A stretch of 64,000 nucleotides of DNA from Dermanyssus gallinae (GCA_003439945.1 QVRM01006574.1:1-64000), one strand, 5' to 3'; positions 36,721 to 49,332 are shown, numbered from the stretch's first letter. Made by a program: numbers and translations. Notes: a model not told the origin generated them from the letters alone.

Positions 36721-37659
36721 CTTCCAGAAAGATGTCGACTTTTAAACCAAATCCAGAAATCCATTTCACACATACGGTGTTTAGTTTTAGTCGATCAAAT
36801 GTTCCCCCCCCCTTAGAATTTCGAAGTGAGCATAACAGAGAATAATCTAAAGACAAGATCAGAATTATAAGATAGGTGCGGTAAAACATTCCATACAAAT
36901 CAATATGTACAAACAAGCAATTGCGGCAGGTCACCAAAAATGTGGACCAGCAGACGTTATCGTAGTGAAATGCGACGGAATAGCGATTGCACAGTTTGGG
37001 ACGCTTTTTGAGAACGGCTTGCTTTAAGCGACCGAGTAACTAGCAAGTATCTTTACTAGTTATCTTTTTATTGTTCTGCATAAGCCGACAGTGCCCTTCG
37101 TCTTTCTAACATAATCAGATGCACAACATGGCCTTTTTTAACATAAGTCTGCTTTTGCAACGATGTTGGGTCTAGCGCCTTGCTCTGATCATGCCCCCGT
37201 GCGAATGAGGTTGTTGTAGACGATCCACTTCGCTTTGCCGGTAGTCAAGCGTCCCACGAAAAAAACAGTGCTTTTTGTTCTTTTTAAGAATGAAAGCGCA
37301 CGTGTTACAATATTTTGTGATGTCGTTTCCGGCGAGCTTGTACTACACCAAAACATATTGCCACGTTTTGCCTACCCACGGCTAGTTACTCCGACTCTGA
37401 CTAGCCAGTGTGATCTCATAAACATACGCTATTGCGGCTTGCAAAAATCGTTTTGCTCATAAACTACAGTCGTGCTGAACTAAATCTCAGTTTTATGAGC
37501 ATAAGTTAGTGAAAGTGACTAGAAGACTTCGTAGACTCATACTGTGTGGGTGAGGTTGTCGCTCGCTGTTCATTAGGGACGCTTTCTCCGTAATAATTTA
37601 GGTCCTACGGTGGCCTCTACTGATTCATAAAAAGCTGAGCCTCTCACTAAGCGTTTTTT
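36118..37659. other. Unassigned DNA with (TA)n tracts
   Basis: (TA)n tracts fill about 36230-36278 and 36639-36718. No gene could be supported in the rest. Confidence 0.45.
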
Positions 37660-38093
37660 ACTCTGTTCGTTCTGAGCTCAATGAAATAGTGAGGGTAGCA
37701 CTACGACGCAACGCAGAAATACCATCCACACTCGAGTCAACTCGAGGATCTGAGTGAACGCTGTCAGTTACGACCTGACAGGATACCATTCCGTTTACGG
37801 TCACGCGGCCTTGACTGGGATGTGACTGTCTCATGCATGGCGTCACTGTCACACCTTCGTCATAGTTCTGTCGAGTGTGAATCGTCGGGGTCGCCGAACA
37901 CGCGGATTCATGCTGATTGCTAAAGATGTTGAGAAAACGAACGGAGGATGTTACTGGCGACCGACGCAAATTCCGACGCGCTGATTCTAAGGCAGATGAT
38001 GTCATTGGCTGTTTGTAGCGGAAACACGGCTTTTCTGATAGGCGCCAGTGGCTGGCACGAATTTAACTGAAAAAAAATTATAACAGTAAATGC
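37660..38093 (+). mobile_element. Decayed R4/Dong-like 3' end (first member of the nest)
   Basis: The sequence parallels the last roughly 430 bp of the element at 38141. It has the start of the endonuclease domain (ELNEIVRVALRRNAEIPSTL), then the TGGGATGTGACTGT block that encodes the catalytic WDVTV motif, and the LRQMMSLAVCSGN end. Many frameshifts are present. It ends in the (AAT)n tract at 38094, into which the next element is inserted. Confidence 0.8.

Positions 38094-38140
<47 letters not shown>
38094..38140. repeat. (AAT)n between nested elements
   Basis: A pure AAT run links the 3' end of the decayed copy to the 5' truncation of the next element. Confidence 0.95.
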
Positions 38141-40757
38141 GGCTCGATCTTGAGAGTTAGAATAATCTTATGGTGCTTCCATCATTGATGTTTACACTAC
38201 CTCACCAAAAAAATCAGGAAAAAACACTTACTAAAATCATTAAAAGTAATGTAGCGGAAATAGACTTTCGAACACTTCAAAGTCTCGCTGATTCGACCAT
38301 ACCTAGCACGATCGGCAAGAGGTCTCACTTCACCAACGACCAATACAGCGTGCGCCAGGCAGAGATGAAATTAGCAGAGGGCGATATTCGCTCTGCTGCT
38401 CGATCGCTACTCTCCTCAGACACATTGGCACTACAAAATGAACATACCGAGTCTGAACTACGTAACAAACACCCAGTTAGTCCACCCGGGTGTCAAGAAC
38501 AGTTAGACCTTCTACAACAGCCCGCCACTCTAGGCCTGGATAAAATTGAAGGACCTCTCGTTTTGGAGACCATTCGATCTTTCCCTTTTGCAAGTGGAGC
38601 CGGTTTAGACGGCCTACGGCCTCGACATCTTCGGGACATGCTTAGCCAAACGATTCCATCCTCAGAGCGTCTTCTGGAAGAGCTAGGCATTCTTATGGCT
38701 AGAGTGCTCAATGGGGCTTTGCCATCGTTCTGCCAACCCGTTTTTTATGGCGCAAGCTTAACTGCCCTCCGAAAGAAGGATAATTCCATCAGGCCCATAG
38801 CATGCGGACTAACTCTACGAAGAATGGCTTCAAAGATCGCGATGGCTATGAACAAACGGACCATAGTTGCTGCGGTTTCACCCCATCAAATGGGTGTTGC
38901 CATTAGAGGAGGAGCAGAGGCTACTGTACACGCTACACGCGCTTTTCTGGAAACAAAAGGTCCGACAAAAGTACTAGTCAAACTAGACTTCCAAAACGCG
39001 TTCAACACAATTAGAAGGGACAAAATGTTCGATGAAGTAAAGAGAAAAGCTCCACGACTCTATCCAATGACATGGCAGGGTTATAGAGATTTCTCAATCC
39101 TCGCTTGGAACGCAGACACGATCATAGAGTCGCAAACTGGCATTCAGCAGGGAGACCCATTGGGACCAGCTCTGTTCTGCCTCGGCATTTCTGATCTGGT
39201 ATCTAGCTTACAGAGCCCTTTCAATGTCTGGTACCTAGACGACGCTGTCTTGGGAGGTCCCGCAAATGTCGTGGCGAGGGATTTGCAGGCCATACTGAAT
39301 TTCGAGGAACCGGGAGGACTGACCCTCAACGCGGCCAAGTGCGAGGTTTTAGCTGTCGGAGGTACATCTGAAGATCAAGCGCAGGCCATACAAACAATTA
39401 TGGAAGCACTTCCTGGGATGTCTCGTGTAACTCAGGAAAACCTAGATGTTCTAGGTTCTCCGGTAATGCCCGAAGGAATTCCACGCGCTCTTGATGCCAA
39501 ACGAGAGACCCTGGTAAAGATTCGCCCACGTCTGACAAGTATGCACCCGCAGGTGGCTCTGTGCCTTTGGAGACACAGTCTTGGTTCACCAAGATTTGTC
39601 TACCTGCTACGAACTTGCCAGACTCTAAAACACATGGAGGGCCTTGCAGCCTACGACGAGACCACTAGAGACATTCTAAGCGAAATACTAAACATTGACT
39701 TTGAAGGAAACACGTGGAACAGAGCTAGCCTTCCTATCGGAAACGGAGGCCTTGGAATCAGAAGAGCCACAGATCTAGCTGCAGTGTGCTATGCTGCATC
39801 CCTGAATCAATTTAGCTTCCTGGCAGAATCACTCATTGACGAGGAAGCAAAGATTGAACTGCAAAAGGCAGCAATAGTGGCGGATACCACAGTCAGAAGT
39901 CAACTCGACCCCGGTCCTCTGAGAGAACACGTGAGTCAAAATCTTCTCGACGCTTGCAAGACTAAGAAGTCCGCACGAGATATAACAGATAGCCTAACAT
40001 CAGCAAGAGAGCGTGCCGTGTTTCTAGCGGCTCAACATCCCTTCAGCGGGGGCTGGCTTCAAGCGCTGCCCTCCTGTCAGCTTGGCACCATGCTGGACCC
40101 AAACTCTTTCCGCATGGTGTCAGCCCTTAGAATAGGCGCCCCCGTCTGCCAGTCCTTCTCATGTCTGCGATGCGGCCAACCTGTTGACACTGACGGATTA
40201 CATCCGTTAAGCTGTCTGAAAAGTTCCGGCAGAATTACAAGACACGCTGAGCTTAACGCCATAGTTAGAAGAGCTCTTAGAAGGGCAGGGATACCATCTA
40301 CACCCGAGCCGAATGGCCTTAATGGCAGCAGTGAGCTGCGGCCTGACGGGGTCACCATCCCGCTGTGGTCACACGGAAAAAGCCTTGTATGGGATGTGAC
40401 GGTTTCATGCACGGCGGCCTTATCGTATTTACACCACAGCGCCGTTGAGTCGGGATGGGTAGCCGAGCGCGCGGATTCTGAAAAACGAAGGAAGTATCTC
40501 GAGCTATCTAGAAGCTATCACTTTGTACCCATTACATTAGAGACGCTCGGCCCCATCAGCTTAGGTACAGCGAAAATCCTGAAAGACATCGGTAAACGCA
40601 TAGCAGAAGTTACGGGCGATCGACGCGAGGCCATGTTTTTGAGACAGATGATGTCTATGGCCGTTTGTAGAGGAAATGTGGCTTCCATCATAGGCGCCAT
40701 GAATTGATAGAAAGCGACCGGAGCAGGATAAACCTGGCATAAACGTTCATACCCCAC
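38141..40757 (+). mobile_element. R4/Dong-like retrotransposon with uninterrupted ORF, 5'-truncated
   Basis: The element starts directly after (AAT)n and lines up from its first bases with position 41729 of the longer copy downstream. It therefore lacks about 360 bp at the 5' end, including the zinc-finger region. The 3' UTR is only about 50 bp, contains ACGTTCATACC, and runs into (AAT)n at 40758. (AAT)n lies on both sides, as described for the Dong element, which inserts in TAA repeats. No long terminal repeats and no APE-type endonuclease are present. Confidence 0.9.
38170..40707 (+). CDS. R4/Dong-like reverse transcriptase and restriction-like endonuclease
   Basis: This 845-residue frame encodes the enzyme for target-primed reverse transcription. 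The reverse transcriptase spans about residues 190-420: KLDFQNAFN (Asp273), the [13 protein letters not shown] loop, and FNVWYLDDAV (Tyr355-Asp358), the catalytic YxDD. Toward the C-terminus is the CCHC knuckle CLRCGQPVDTDGLHPLSC (Cys665, Cys668, His678, Cys682). The restriction-like endonuclease follows: RHAELNAIVRRAL, RPDGVT (Asp726) and LVWDVTV (Asp742). The protein ends VASIIGAMN. All expected catalytic residues are present and the frame is unbroken. The N-terminal C2H2 finger of the sister copy is missing because of 5' truncation, so the native start is absent and the ATG at 38170 is only the first available one. Confidence 0.9.
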   Translation: MVLPSLMFTLPHQKNQEKTLTKIIKSNVAEIDFRTLQSLADSTIPSTIGKRSHFTNDQYSVRQAEMKLAEGDIRSAARSLLSSDTLALQNEHTESELRNKHPVSPPGCQEQLDLLQQPATLGLDKIEGPLVLETIRSFPFASGAGLDGLRPRHLRDMLSQTIPSSERLLEELGILMARVLNGALPSFCQPVFYGASLTALRKKDNSIRPIACGLTLRRMASKIAMAMNKRTIVAAVSPHQMGVAIRGGAEATVHATRAFLETKGPTKVLVKLDFQNAFNTIRRDKMFDEVKRKAPRLYPMTWQGYRDFSILAWNADTIIESQTGIQQGDPLGPALFCLGISDLVSSLQSPFNVWYLDDAVLGGPANVVARDLQAILNFEEPGGLTLNAAKCEVLAVGGTSEDQAQAIQTIMEALPGMSRVTQENLDVLGSPVMPEGIPRALDAKRETLVKIRPRLTSMHPQVALCLWRHSLGSPRFVYLLRTCQTLKHMEGLAAYDETTRDILSEILNIDFEGNTWNRASLPIGNGGLGIRRATDLAAVCYAASLNQFSFLAESLIDEEAKIELQKAAIVADTTVRSQLDPGPLREHVSQNLLDACKTKKSARDITDSLTSARERAVFLAAQHPFSGGWLQALPSCQLGTMLDPNSFRMVSALRIGAPVCQSFSCLRCGQPVDTDGLHPLSCLKSSGRITRHAELNAIVRRALRRAGIPSTPEPNGLNGSSELRPDGVTIPLWSHGKSLVWDVTVSCTAALSYLHHSAVESGWVAERADSEKRRKYLELSRSYHFVPITLETLGPISLGTAKILKDIGKRIAEVTGDRREAMFLRQMMSMAVCRGNVASIIGAMN

Positions 40758-41180
<423 letters not shown>

Positions 41181-41302
41181 ATAATAATAATAATAATATT
41201 AATTATATATTAATCAAATATTTTAATTAATAATAATATATTTTAATATTTTAATAATATATTTTAATTAATTAATAATTATATATATTAATTATATATT
41301 AA
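41181..41302. repeat. (AAT)n grading into A/T-only DNA
   Basis: The tail of copy C continues into about 120 bp made almost only of A and T, with repeated ATTAATTATATATTAAT-type palindromes. Confidence 0.85.
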
Positions 41303-41370
41303 TACATGTTCAGACCTCACAATTGTATGATCAGCAATAAACAATAATAAAATAATAATAATAATAATAT
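41303..41370 (+). mobile_element. Minimal R4/Dong-like 3' UTR remnant
   Basis: A stretch of about 40 bp carries the diagnostic TTCAGACCTCACAATTGTA box, then an AAT tract (41342-41370). It looks like an insertion truncated to its last few dozen bases. Confidence 0.7.
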
Positions 41371-44068
41371 CAGAACACTCGAGACGCCACCGAGAACGAC
41401 TCGGAAATGGCTTTACCCCTTTCCCAGACACCATATGTTTGCAACTACTGTGGTCAAGCTGTACGATCTTCTAAGGGCCTAAAAATGCACATAACACGTA
41501 AACACCCTCTGGCTCCTTGTCGAAGCCTCCGTACGAACCACAATCCGGGCCCGAGCAATGATATAGCCAACACATCAAACACCGATACGCAACCTGACGC
41601 AAAGTTACTTGTACAAGTCCTATCACATACTCGCAGAAATTTAAGACTAGCCAGAATCATTCCCCGTGGGGCTAGAGACATCTGTGCTATAGCATACACG
41701 ACAGCACTAAGCAATTTTAACTTAAAGCTCGACCGTGAATTTGGAATAATCGTATGATACTTCCGTCAGACTCTTTCATACGCTGCCTCGTCAAAATATT
41801 CAGGAAAAAACACTAACAAAAATTATTAAAAGTAATGTAGCACAAATAGGTTCTCGAACACTTCAAACTCTCTCTGATTCGATCACACCTAGCACAATCG
41901 GCAAGATGTTTCATATCACTAACTACCAACACAGCGTGCGCCAGGCAGAGATGAAATTAGCAGAAGGCGATATTCGTTCTACTGCTCGATCGTTACTGTC
42001 CTTAGACACATTGGCACTACACGATAAACATACCGAGTCTGAACTACGAAGCAAACACCCAGTTAGTCCACCCGGGTATCAAGAACAGTTAGATCTTCTG
42101 CAACAGACCGCCACACTAGACCTAGATAGAGTTGAAGGATCTCTCGTCTTTGATACCATTCGATCTTTCCCCTTTGCAAGTGGAGCCGGTTTAAACGGCC
42201 TACGGCCTCGACATCTTCGAGACATGCTAAGCCAGACGATTCCATCTTCGGAGCGCCTACTAACCGAGCTGGGCATTTTTATGGCCAGAGTGCTAAATGG
42301 GGCTTTGCCATCGTTCTGCCAACCCGTTTTTTACGGTGCAAGTTTAACTGCCCTCCGAAAGAAAGATAATTCTATTAGGCCCATAGCATGCGGACTAACT
42401 CTACGAAGAACGGCTTCAAAGATTGCGATGGCCATGAACAAACGGGCAATTGTTGCGGCGGTGTCACCCCATCAAATGGGTGTTGCCATTAGAGGAGGAG
42501 CGGAGGCTACTGTACACGCTACACGCGCTTTTCTGGAAGCAGAAGGACCGACAAAAGTACTAGTTAAACTAGACTTCCAAAACGCATTTAACACAATAAG
42601 AAGGGACAGAATTTTCGACGAAGTAAAGAGAAAAGCCCCACGACTCTATCCGATGATATGGCAGAGTTATAAAGATTTCTCAATCCTCGCTTGGAACGCA
42701 GATATAACCATAGAGTCACGAACTGGCATTCAGCAGGGAGACCCATTGGAACCAGCTCTGTTCTGCCTCGGCATTTCGGATCTGGTATCAAGCCTACAGA
42801 GCCCTTTCAACGTCTGGTACCTAGACGACGCTGTCTTGGGACGTCCCGCAAATGTCGTGGCGAGAGATCTGCAAACTATACTGAACTTTGAGGAACTAGG
42901 AGGACTGACTCTTAATGCAGCCAAATGCGAGGTTTTAGCTGTCGGACCACACCCTTCAAGATCAGGCGCGAGCTATACAAGAAATGATGGAAACACTTTC
43001 TGGGATATCTTGTGTAACTGAGGTTAACCTAGATGTTCTAGGTTCTCCCGTAATGGCCCAAGGAATCCCACGCGCTGTCGATGCTAAACGAGAGACCCTG
43101 GTAAAAATTCGCCCACGACTGACCAGTATGCACCCGCAGGTGGTTCTGTGTCTAAGGAGACATAGTCTTGGTTCACCGAATTTCGTCTACATGCTACGAA
43201 CATGTCAGACCCTGAAATACATGGAGGGTCTTGCAGCCTATGACGAGACCACCAGAAGCATTCTAAGCGAGGTACTTAACATTAACTTAGAAGGAAACAT
43301 GTGGGAGAGAGCTAGACTCCCCATCGACAACGGAGGCCTTGGAATAAGAAGAGCTACGGATCTTGCTGCAGTGTGCCATGCTGCATCCCTGAATCAATTT
43401 GGCTCCCTGGCAGAATCACTTCTTGGTGAGAAAGCAAAGATTGAACTGAAAAAGGCAACCGCGGTGGCAGACGCCACAATCAGGAGTCAACTCGATCCTG
43501 GCCCTCTGAGAGAGCACGTGAGTCAAAAAGCCCCGGCAGACTTACAATGCACGCTGAACTCAACGCCATAGTGAGAAGAGCTCTTAGAAGGGCAGGGATA
43601 CCATCTACGCCCGAACCAGTAGGTCTTAATGGCAGCAGTGAGTTGCAACCTGACGGGGTCACCACCCCGCTGTGGTCGCACGGAAAATGCCCTGTATGGG
43701 ATGTAACGGTCTCATGCACGGCGGCGTTATCATATTTACGCCACAGCGCAGTCGAATCGGGATGGGTAGCAGAACGTGCAGATTCTGAAAAACGGAGGAA
43801 GTATCTAGAAGCTACCACTTTGCACCCATTACATTAGAGACACTCGGCCCCATCAGCACAGGTACAGCAAAACTCCTGCAAGACATCGGAAAACGAATCG
43901 AAGACGTTACGGGCGATCGACGCGAGGCCATGTTTTTGAGACAGATGATGTCTTTGGCCGTGTGTAGAGGGAACGTGCTTTCCATTATAGGCGCCATAAA
44001 CAGAGAGAAAGCGAACAGAGCAGAATAAACATGATTTAAACGTTCATACCTCACAATTGTATTAACAA

Positions 44069-44070
<2 letters not shown>
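41371..44070 (+). mobile_element. R4/Dong-like retrotransposon, longest copy, coding broken
   Basis: The element follows the AAT tract at 41342-41370 and ends with ACGTTCATACCTCACAATTG before (AAT)n at 44071. It is the only copy that reaches the N-terminal zinc finger, so it is probably close to full length. It is close in sequence to the element at 38141 but has four frame disruptions. Confidence 0.9.
41407..44028 (+). pseudogene. R4/Dong-like polyprotein, frameshifted and internally deleted
   Basis: The ORF starts MALPLSQTPY and has a C2H2 finger at Cys12, Cys15, His28 and His33, as in R2/R4 proteins. A frameshift near 41755 leads into the reverse transcriptase part, which keeps KLDFQNAFN and VWYLDDAV but has GDPLEPALF where the sister has GDPLGPALF. 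A second frameshift lies near 42946. Near 43525 about 280 bp are missing compared with the sister, including the CCHC knuckle, with AAAA microhomology at the junction. The endonuclease motifs QPDGVT and VWDVTV remain. A 10-bp deletion between TATCT repeats near 43805 causes the last shift. The end is SIIGAINREKANRAE, longer than in the sister. Confidence 0.92.
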
Positions 44071-44119
<49 letters not shown>

Positions 44120-44122
44120 TAA

Positions 44123-44153
<31 letters not shown>

Positions 44154-44186
44154 TTTTGTATTATTATTATTATTATTATTATTATT
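44071..44186. repeat. (AAT)n joined to (ATT)n, inverted microsatellite
   Basis: About 47 bp of AAT switches near 44118 to about 65 bp of ATT, interrupted by a TTTTTTG. The two halves are complementary and could form a long hairpin. Confidence 0.93.
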
Positions 44187-44786
44187 CTCAATATATTTCT
44201 TAGAACTTAAGCATTGTGAAATGCAGTTCCGAAACACGGCTTCAGGCGCAATTGATCGCTGCCTCTTTAGGTTATTGGCGCGCACATAAAAAGGTGTCCC
44301 AGCAAGTCGCATTTTGTAAGCTAACGTAGAGCGTACTTAGGGTCAGTCGACAGTGAATCTATACTTAGAAGATTGGACAGTGAGTTGATACTTAAAAGAC
44401 TAGACAGTGGGTCCATACTTTGAAGGTCTTAAACCGTCACGCCTTGTGAGAATCTCAAACGCAGGTGCCTCAGAACGGGCTTCCATGAGAGGAATATGTA
44501 AATTTGGGAGGAGCAAAAGATTTATAAAAACGAATGCACACATCAGGGGTCGGTAGCATGCAAGCAAAGGAATGGGGTCGTTAGAATAAAAGCAAAGAAA
44601 CGAAGCAAATGAATATAGCACTTAGAAGGCGCAGGGATGCCCCTATAACCTTGTGTATAATGTGGTGACCAAAATCAAGGCCAGATGTTACGTATACGCT
44701 CAGGTAGCGTGTGTAACAGTTGATAAAACGGCGTCAAAGATTTTATAATCGAAGTAAAGTGCGCCGTGTTACGACAGTACGGCATA
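44187..44786. other. Unassigned DNA
   Basis: No gene could be supported between the TAA-repeat nest and the RNase H-like remnant. Confidence 0.45.
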
Positions 44787-45110
44787 TTAGGTATTTAGGG
44801 GAACACCGAAAATTCGTTTCGAGCAGTTCTTGGTACTAAGCGCTAATGGTCTGTTCCGTTGAATGCTTATAATAGATCGGAGTGCATAAACCCACCAATC
44901 GCAACAATCTTTTTGCGTGCGTTCGTTTATGGAAATCGCCAAAGCCGTGCTTAGTATTGTTGCCTTGATCTCTGTTTGTAAGGTTCGAGTAGATAAATAG
45001 CATATCATTTTGGTAAGTACATAATTAAGTACACAACAAAGACATCTGTCCATATTGGAAATATGATGGTGCAGGGCCATCGAGCCTTTGGGCTCCTGTG
45101 CCAGTCATAA
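44787..45110 (-). pseudogene. Possible RNase H domain remnant
   Basis: The minus-strand frame includes LQTEIKATILSTALAISINE, like the FQAEI...AI..AL helix of retroelement RNase H. It then has WVYALRSIISIQRNRPLALS, like the SDSQAALRSI region. The catalytic aspartates are not visible and the segment before the glutamate helix is out of frame. It may derive from an I/R1-type LINE. The evidence is motif resemblance only. Confidence 0.35.
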
Positions 45111-45241
45111 GCCAGTCATCGATAGTCTGGTCCAGAGCTGGGGGAGGATCAAGGCTAAAAATGGAGAATACTTTTTGAATTAATACAAGTGGTTAACTCG
45201 TTATTTTTTTAGAATACCTTGAAGGTTCAAAAATTCCAATC

Positions 45242-45300
<59 letters not shown>

Positions 45301-45984
45301 TCCAATTTCTTTATATTTATATATATATATATATATATATGATGGAAAAGAAAGTATATATTGCATGTTGATGTTTATGACATTAGTGGGTGTTTCGTTT
45401 TTGCTAAATGAACAGTTTTATAAAAGTGTGCTTTGTACGTACACGAAAATATGTTGGGGATACAAATTGACAGAGATGGATGTATATATACATTAATAAT
45501 AAAAACTAGGGAGACAACTTGAGACCTCCTAGAAAATGTAAACAATAATTCTAGTATTTTTATCCTAATACTATAAAGTTATGCGTAATGAAATTAAAAT
45601 GGTGCTAGCAGCTAGCGATTCTTTCTGTAGACTAGCCTTTTGTAAGCCGTTCTTATGTGGCATAAATGACAAGTTTATAAAGAAAATGATCTTTAGAGGC
45701 TTCCGCCTAAATTATGTATAGATTCCGTTGTTTAGCTTGGATATTTTATTATGAGATTTTAAATATAAATATTGGTATACACTCTTGTACACACAAAACT
45801 TCATTAAATCATCGAACAAAGTGTTTCACAGAGTATTATATATATAGAATATGATGGACACAAGGCGGATGCTGAAATACTTCAAAGGTGTCTACAAACG
45901 AACAAATGAATAAATTAAAACCATAATTCACGTTAAAAAATTGTTGTCAATTGCGTCTAGAATTTCTTATTATCCAATTTACTT
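45111..45984. other. Unassigned A/T-rich DNA
   Basis: (TA)n tracts fill about 45245-45298 and 45316-45340. No gene recognised. Confidence 0.45.
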
Positions 45985-46925
45985 TTAAGCAATCAGCAAC
46001 ATGGTTTCACTAACGGACGATTGACGGCAACTCAATTATAGGAGGTTTCTCATGACTGAGCTCTAACGCGAATTTACGGATCTCCGCTTCGTGCTCTTCA
46101 TTTTGACTTTTTGCGTGCCTTCGATCGGGTTGACCACCAGATTTTACTAACGAATATTGAATTGCTAGGCAACGCGCCTAGGGTTATAAATTGGTGCCGA
46201 GCTTATCTCACTGACAGGAGCTTTAAGGTCAGGGTAAACACTCTAGTACTGCTCTAGGCCTTTCTGAAGTCTCGCAGGGATCCCTCCGCCCTCGTCGCTT
46301 GGCAAACTCGATGTGATCTATGAGCCCTATACCGATGATGTAAAGGTATACGTTGAAATTAAAGACGACCAAGACAAGGCCGAGTTACAGAAGGCAATTT
46401 CGTTCTACAATGAGCCCACTTAAACCGAATAGAGATATCTACTATTAAATGTGCTGTGCTGAAGACAACCAAAGACGACACCTCATATTTTATGAATGGC
46501 CATAACATATCTGAAGTATGAACATACAAAGACTTAGGAGTAACATTTGGTTGCCAAATGAAGTATACAACTCATATCGCCGAAGTTATAAAATATGCGT
46601 CTCGCTTGTGCAATCTCATTCTTAGAACGTTCATCGTGCATGACCTGGAAATGTACATAAAATTGTAAAATAAGCTTGTTGTGCCAAGGTGGACAGCACT
46701 ATTCCCGCGTGTGGGCACCGTTCTATCGATAATATATCGAACTGCTCCAACGAATGCAGGATAAATTTGTCGAACGAGTCGGATGGCGTTGCAATGTAAG
46801 GCGTGAGAGCCTCGTACTCTCAAACGTAAACGAGTGCCAGATGCGAGTTGACGTAAGGATTTTTTAACAACTACTTCGTAATAATAACTCTAGTACCTTT
46901 TCACAGTACATCCAGATAATTTTCG
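45985..46925 (+). pseudogene. CR1/L2-like LINE reverse transcriptase remnant
   Basis: The sequence from about 45990 reads QQHGFTNGRLTATQL, a typical reverse transcriptase block. Then follows LRAFDRVDHQILLTNIELLG and INWCRAYLTDRSFKVRV, matching the catalytic AFD region and the block after it. After further frameshifts it continues with the C-terminal part shared with the fragment at 63.4-64 kb (YKDLGVTF-like, then LQRMQDKFVERVGWRCNVRR). The YADD motif is lost and stops are frequent. Confidence 0.75.
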
Positions 46926-47604
<679 letters not shown>

Positions 47605-49232
47605 TTTGGAGTGGACAATTGTCTCCGTGCGAACGTGTGATTACGGGTTTTCTAACCCAGGGTTAGCTCAGTTCAGCAATGTGCCCCGAACAGACGCTGC
47701 ATTTCCTCGTTGGATGTCAAGCGACAGCCTCTGACGCAAGAATTCGGATGCTCTCGAGTTTCCTGTTGAAAGATTAAGGCTTCTTGCTAAAAGTTGAATC
47801 AGTTTGAGCGTAAGGGGGCCTGCAGTTCCCATAGTCTCAAACGCCAACAGACAAAATTCGTGCGGATAATCCACACTGGAATATTTCCTGCATTTGTTAG
47901 CCTCAGCTAACCTGGAAGCATGACCTGCTCGGTCCGCACCTGCACCGACCATCGAAGGGGCTAAAGAGTCGGTTACAGTTGCGTCCCAAACAAGCATGCG
48001 GCCACGCTCAAAGGGCGTCAAAGTCAGGTCTTTTTTCGTCATCCCTCGATAGACCCGGGGGCTCTAAAACACATGAGAAGCCGGCAGATCGAAGTGCGCG
48101 ACTAAAGGTGTCATTAAGAGCGGAGTAACGTGCTCGTCGGCCTGCACTTAACGCGCATGACAGGCCATGATGGGCCAACGCGTCCACAAAATCACCACAA
48201 CGACATCGGTGGGGCACGACTAGGTCAACACCAAGCCGCAGCCCTGCGCTTATGCGCGTGGTCTCGTCGTCCAACAGAGTCCCAATTCAAGGGCATGGTA
48301 AGGCGTGTAGCCAAGCTCCAGCCCCTTGACTACTAACAGCTCGAAGCCTAGCTTTATCGGCAACAGACGGTGCTCTATTAATCAAATTTGCTAGTCGCTT
48401 TTCTTGTAGGGGGGTTGTCCAATTGCCCTGGTTAGCCCTATTGTCGGGAGGTGAATCAAATAGCAACGACAATTCTTCAGTCAGTCTTTGAAGTTCCCCG
48501 TTATAGGCATCCCACCCATCACTGTCCAATAATGCTTTAACCCTGTCCGCGGCTTGGGTCAATGACGACACGATTGCAGGTCCTGCCGTCATGACCGCGT
48601 CCGGCACACTTAGGCCGCCTAAAGAAACCGGGAGCATTACCTGTTCCCTTGCCGCAGCGGTCAGCTTAAGATTCAGTATGATCTCTAAAATGTCTAAGCT
48701 AAGTCCATTAAAAGGCTGTAAGAGCTCTTGTGATAAAAACAGGTTGCAACCTCTAAGCAGGTGTGTTAACCTCGTGGCTGAAAAACAAGATCTAAGAAGG
48801 AATAAGCCGCAGTGGGCCTCCAATTGGAGTAGTCTGCTTGCCGCGAAGTCAAGTTTGTCCCTTCGACTGTCTAATGTCTTTGCAATGCCTTCCGGCACTA
48901 AGGGGACACCTAGCAGCTCCAGGTTAACCTTGTCCACTACACGACAGCCCGGAAGTAAGTCAAAAAGGTTAGTTAAATCTAACGGCTCAACTTCGTTGTG
49001 AGCTGTGACATGTACTTCTAATTTAACCGGGTTCAATGTCAGACCGCTAATAGCACCAAATTCAAAAACTTTCCGTATGTCGTCAAGTACGGTCGGGAGG
49101 TCCCCGCCCAGAATCCCGTCATCTAAGTACCAGGCATTAAGAGGGGACTGCAGTGAATCCACCAGCTCCTTAATACACAAACAAAAAAGTGGAGGACCCA
49201 GGGGATCGCCCTGCTGAAGACTTGTCTGCGAT
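47605..49232 (-). mobile_element. R4-like retrotransposon, 5'-truncated at a (TA)n tract
   Basis: It is a longer relative of the element at 26.6-27.9 kb. The two share the coding region and the CACACGTTCGCA sequence in the 3' UTR. The 5' end stops inside the reverse transcriptase exactly where the (TA)n/ATACAA tract begins (49233). Confidence 0.82.
47668..49232 (-). pseudogene. R4-like reverse transcriptase (part) and restriction-like endonuclease
   Basis: The frame begins at [13 protein letters not shown] and includes [13 protein letters not shown] with the catalytic YLDD. The region after the reverse transcriptase follows, then the CCHC knuckle CRCGDFVDALAHHGLSC and the endonuclease motifs RYSALNDTFSRAL, KRPD and LVWDATV, ending SVRGTLLN. 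One in-frame stop lies near 48288 and one frameshift near 48020, within the endonuclease. The upstream half of the reverse transcriptase is missing. Confidence 0.88.
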
Positions 49233-49235
49233 ATA

Positions 49236-49236
49236 T

Positions 49237-49275
<39 letters not shown>

Positions 49276-49276
49276 A

Positions 49277-49332
<56 letters not shown>

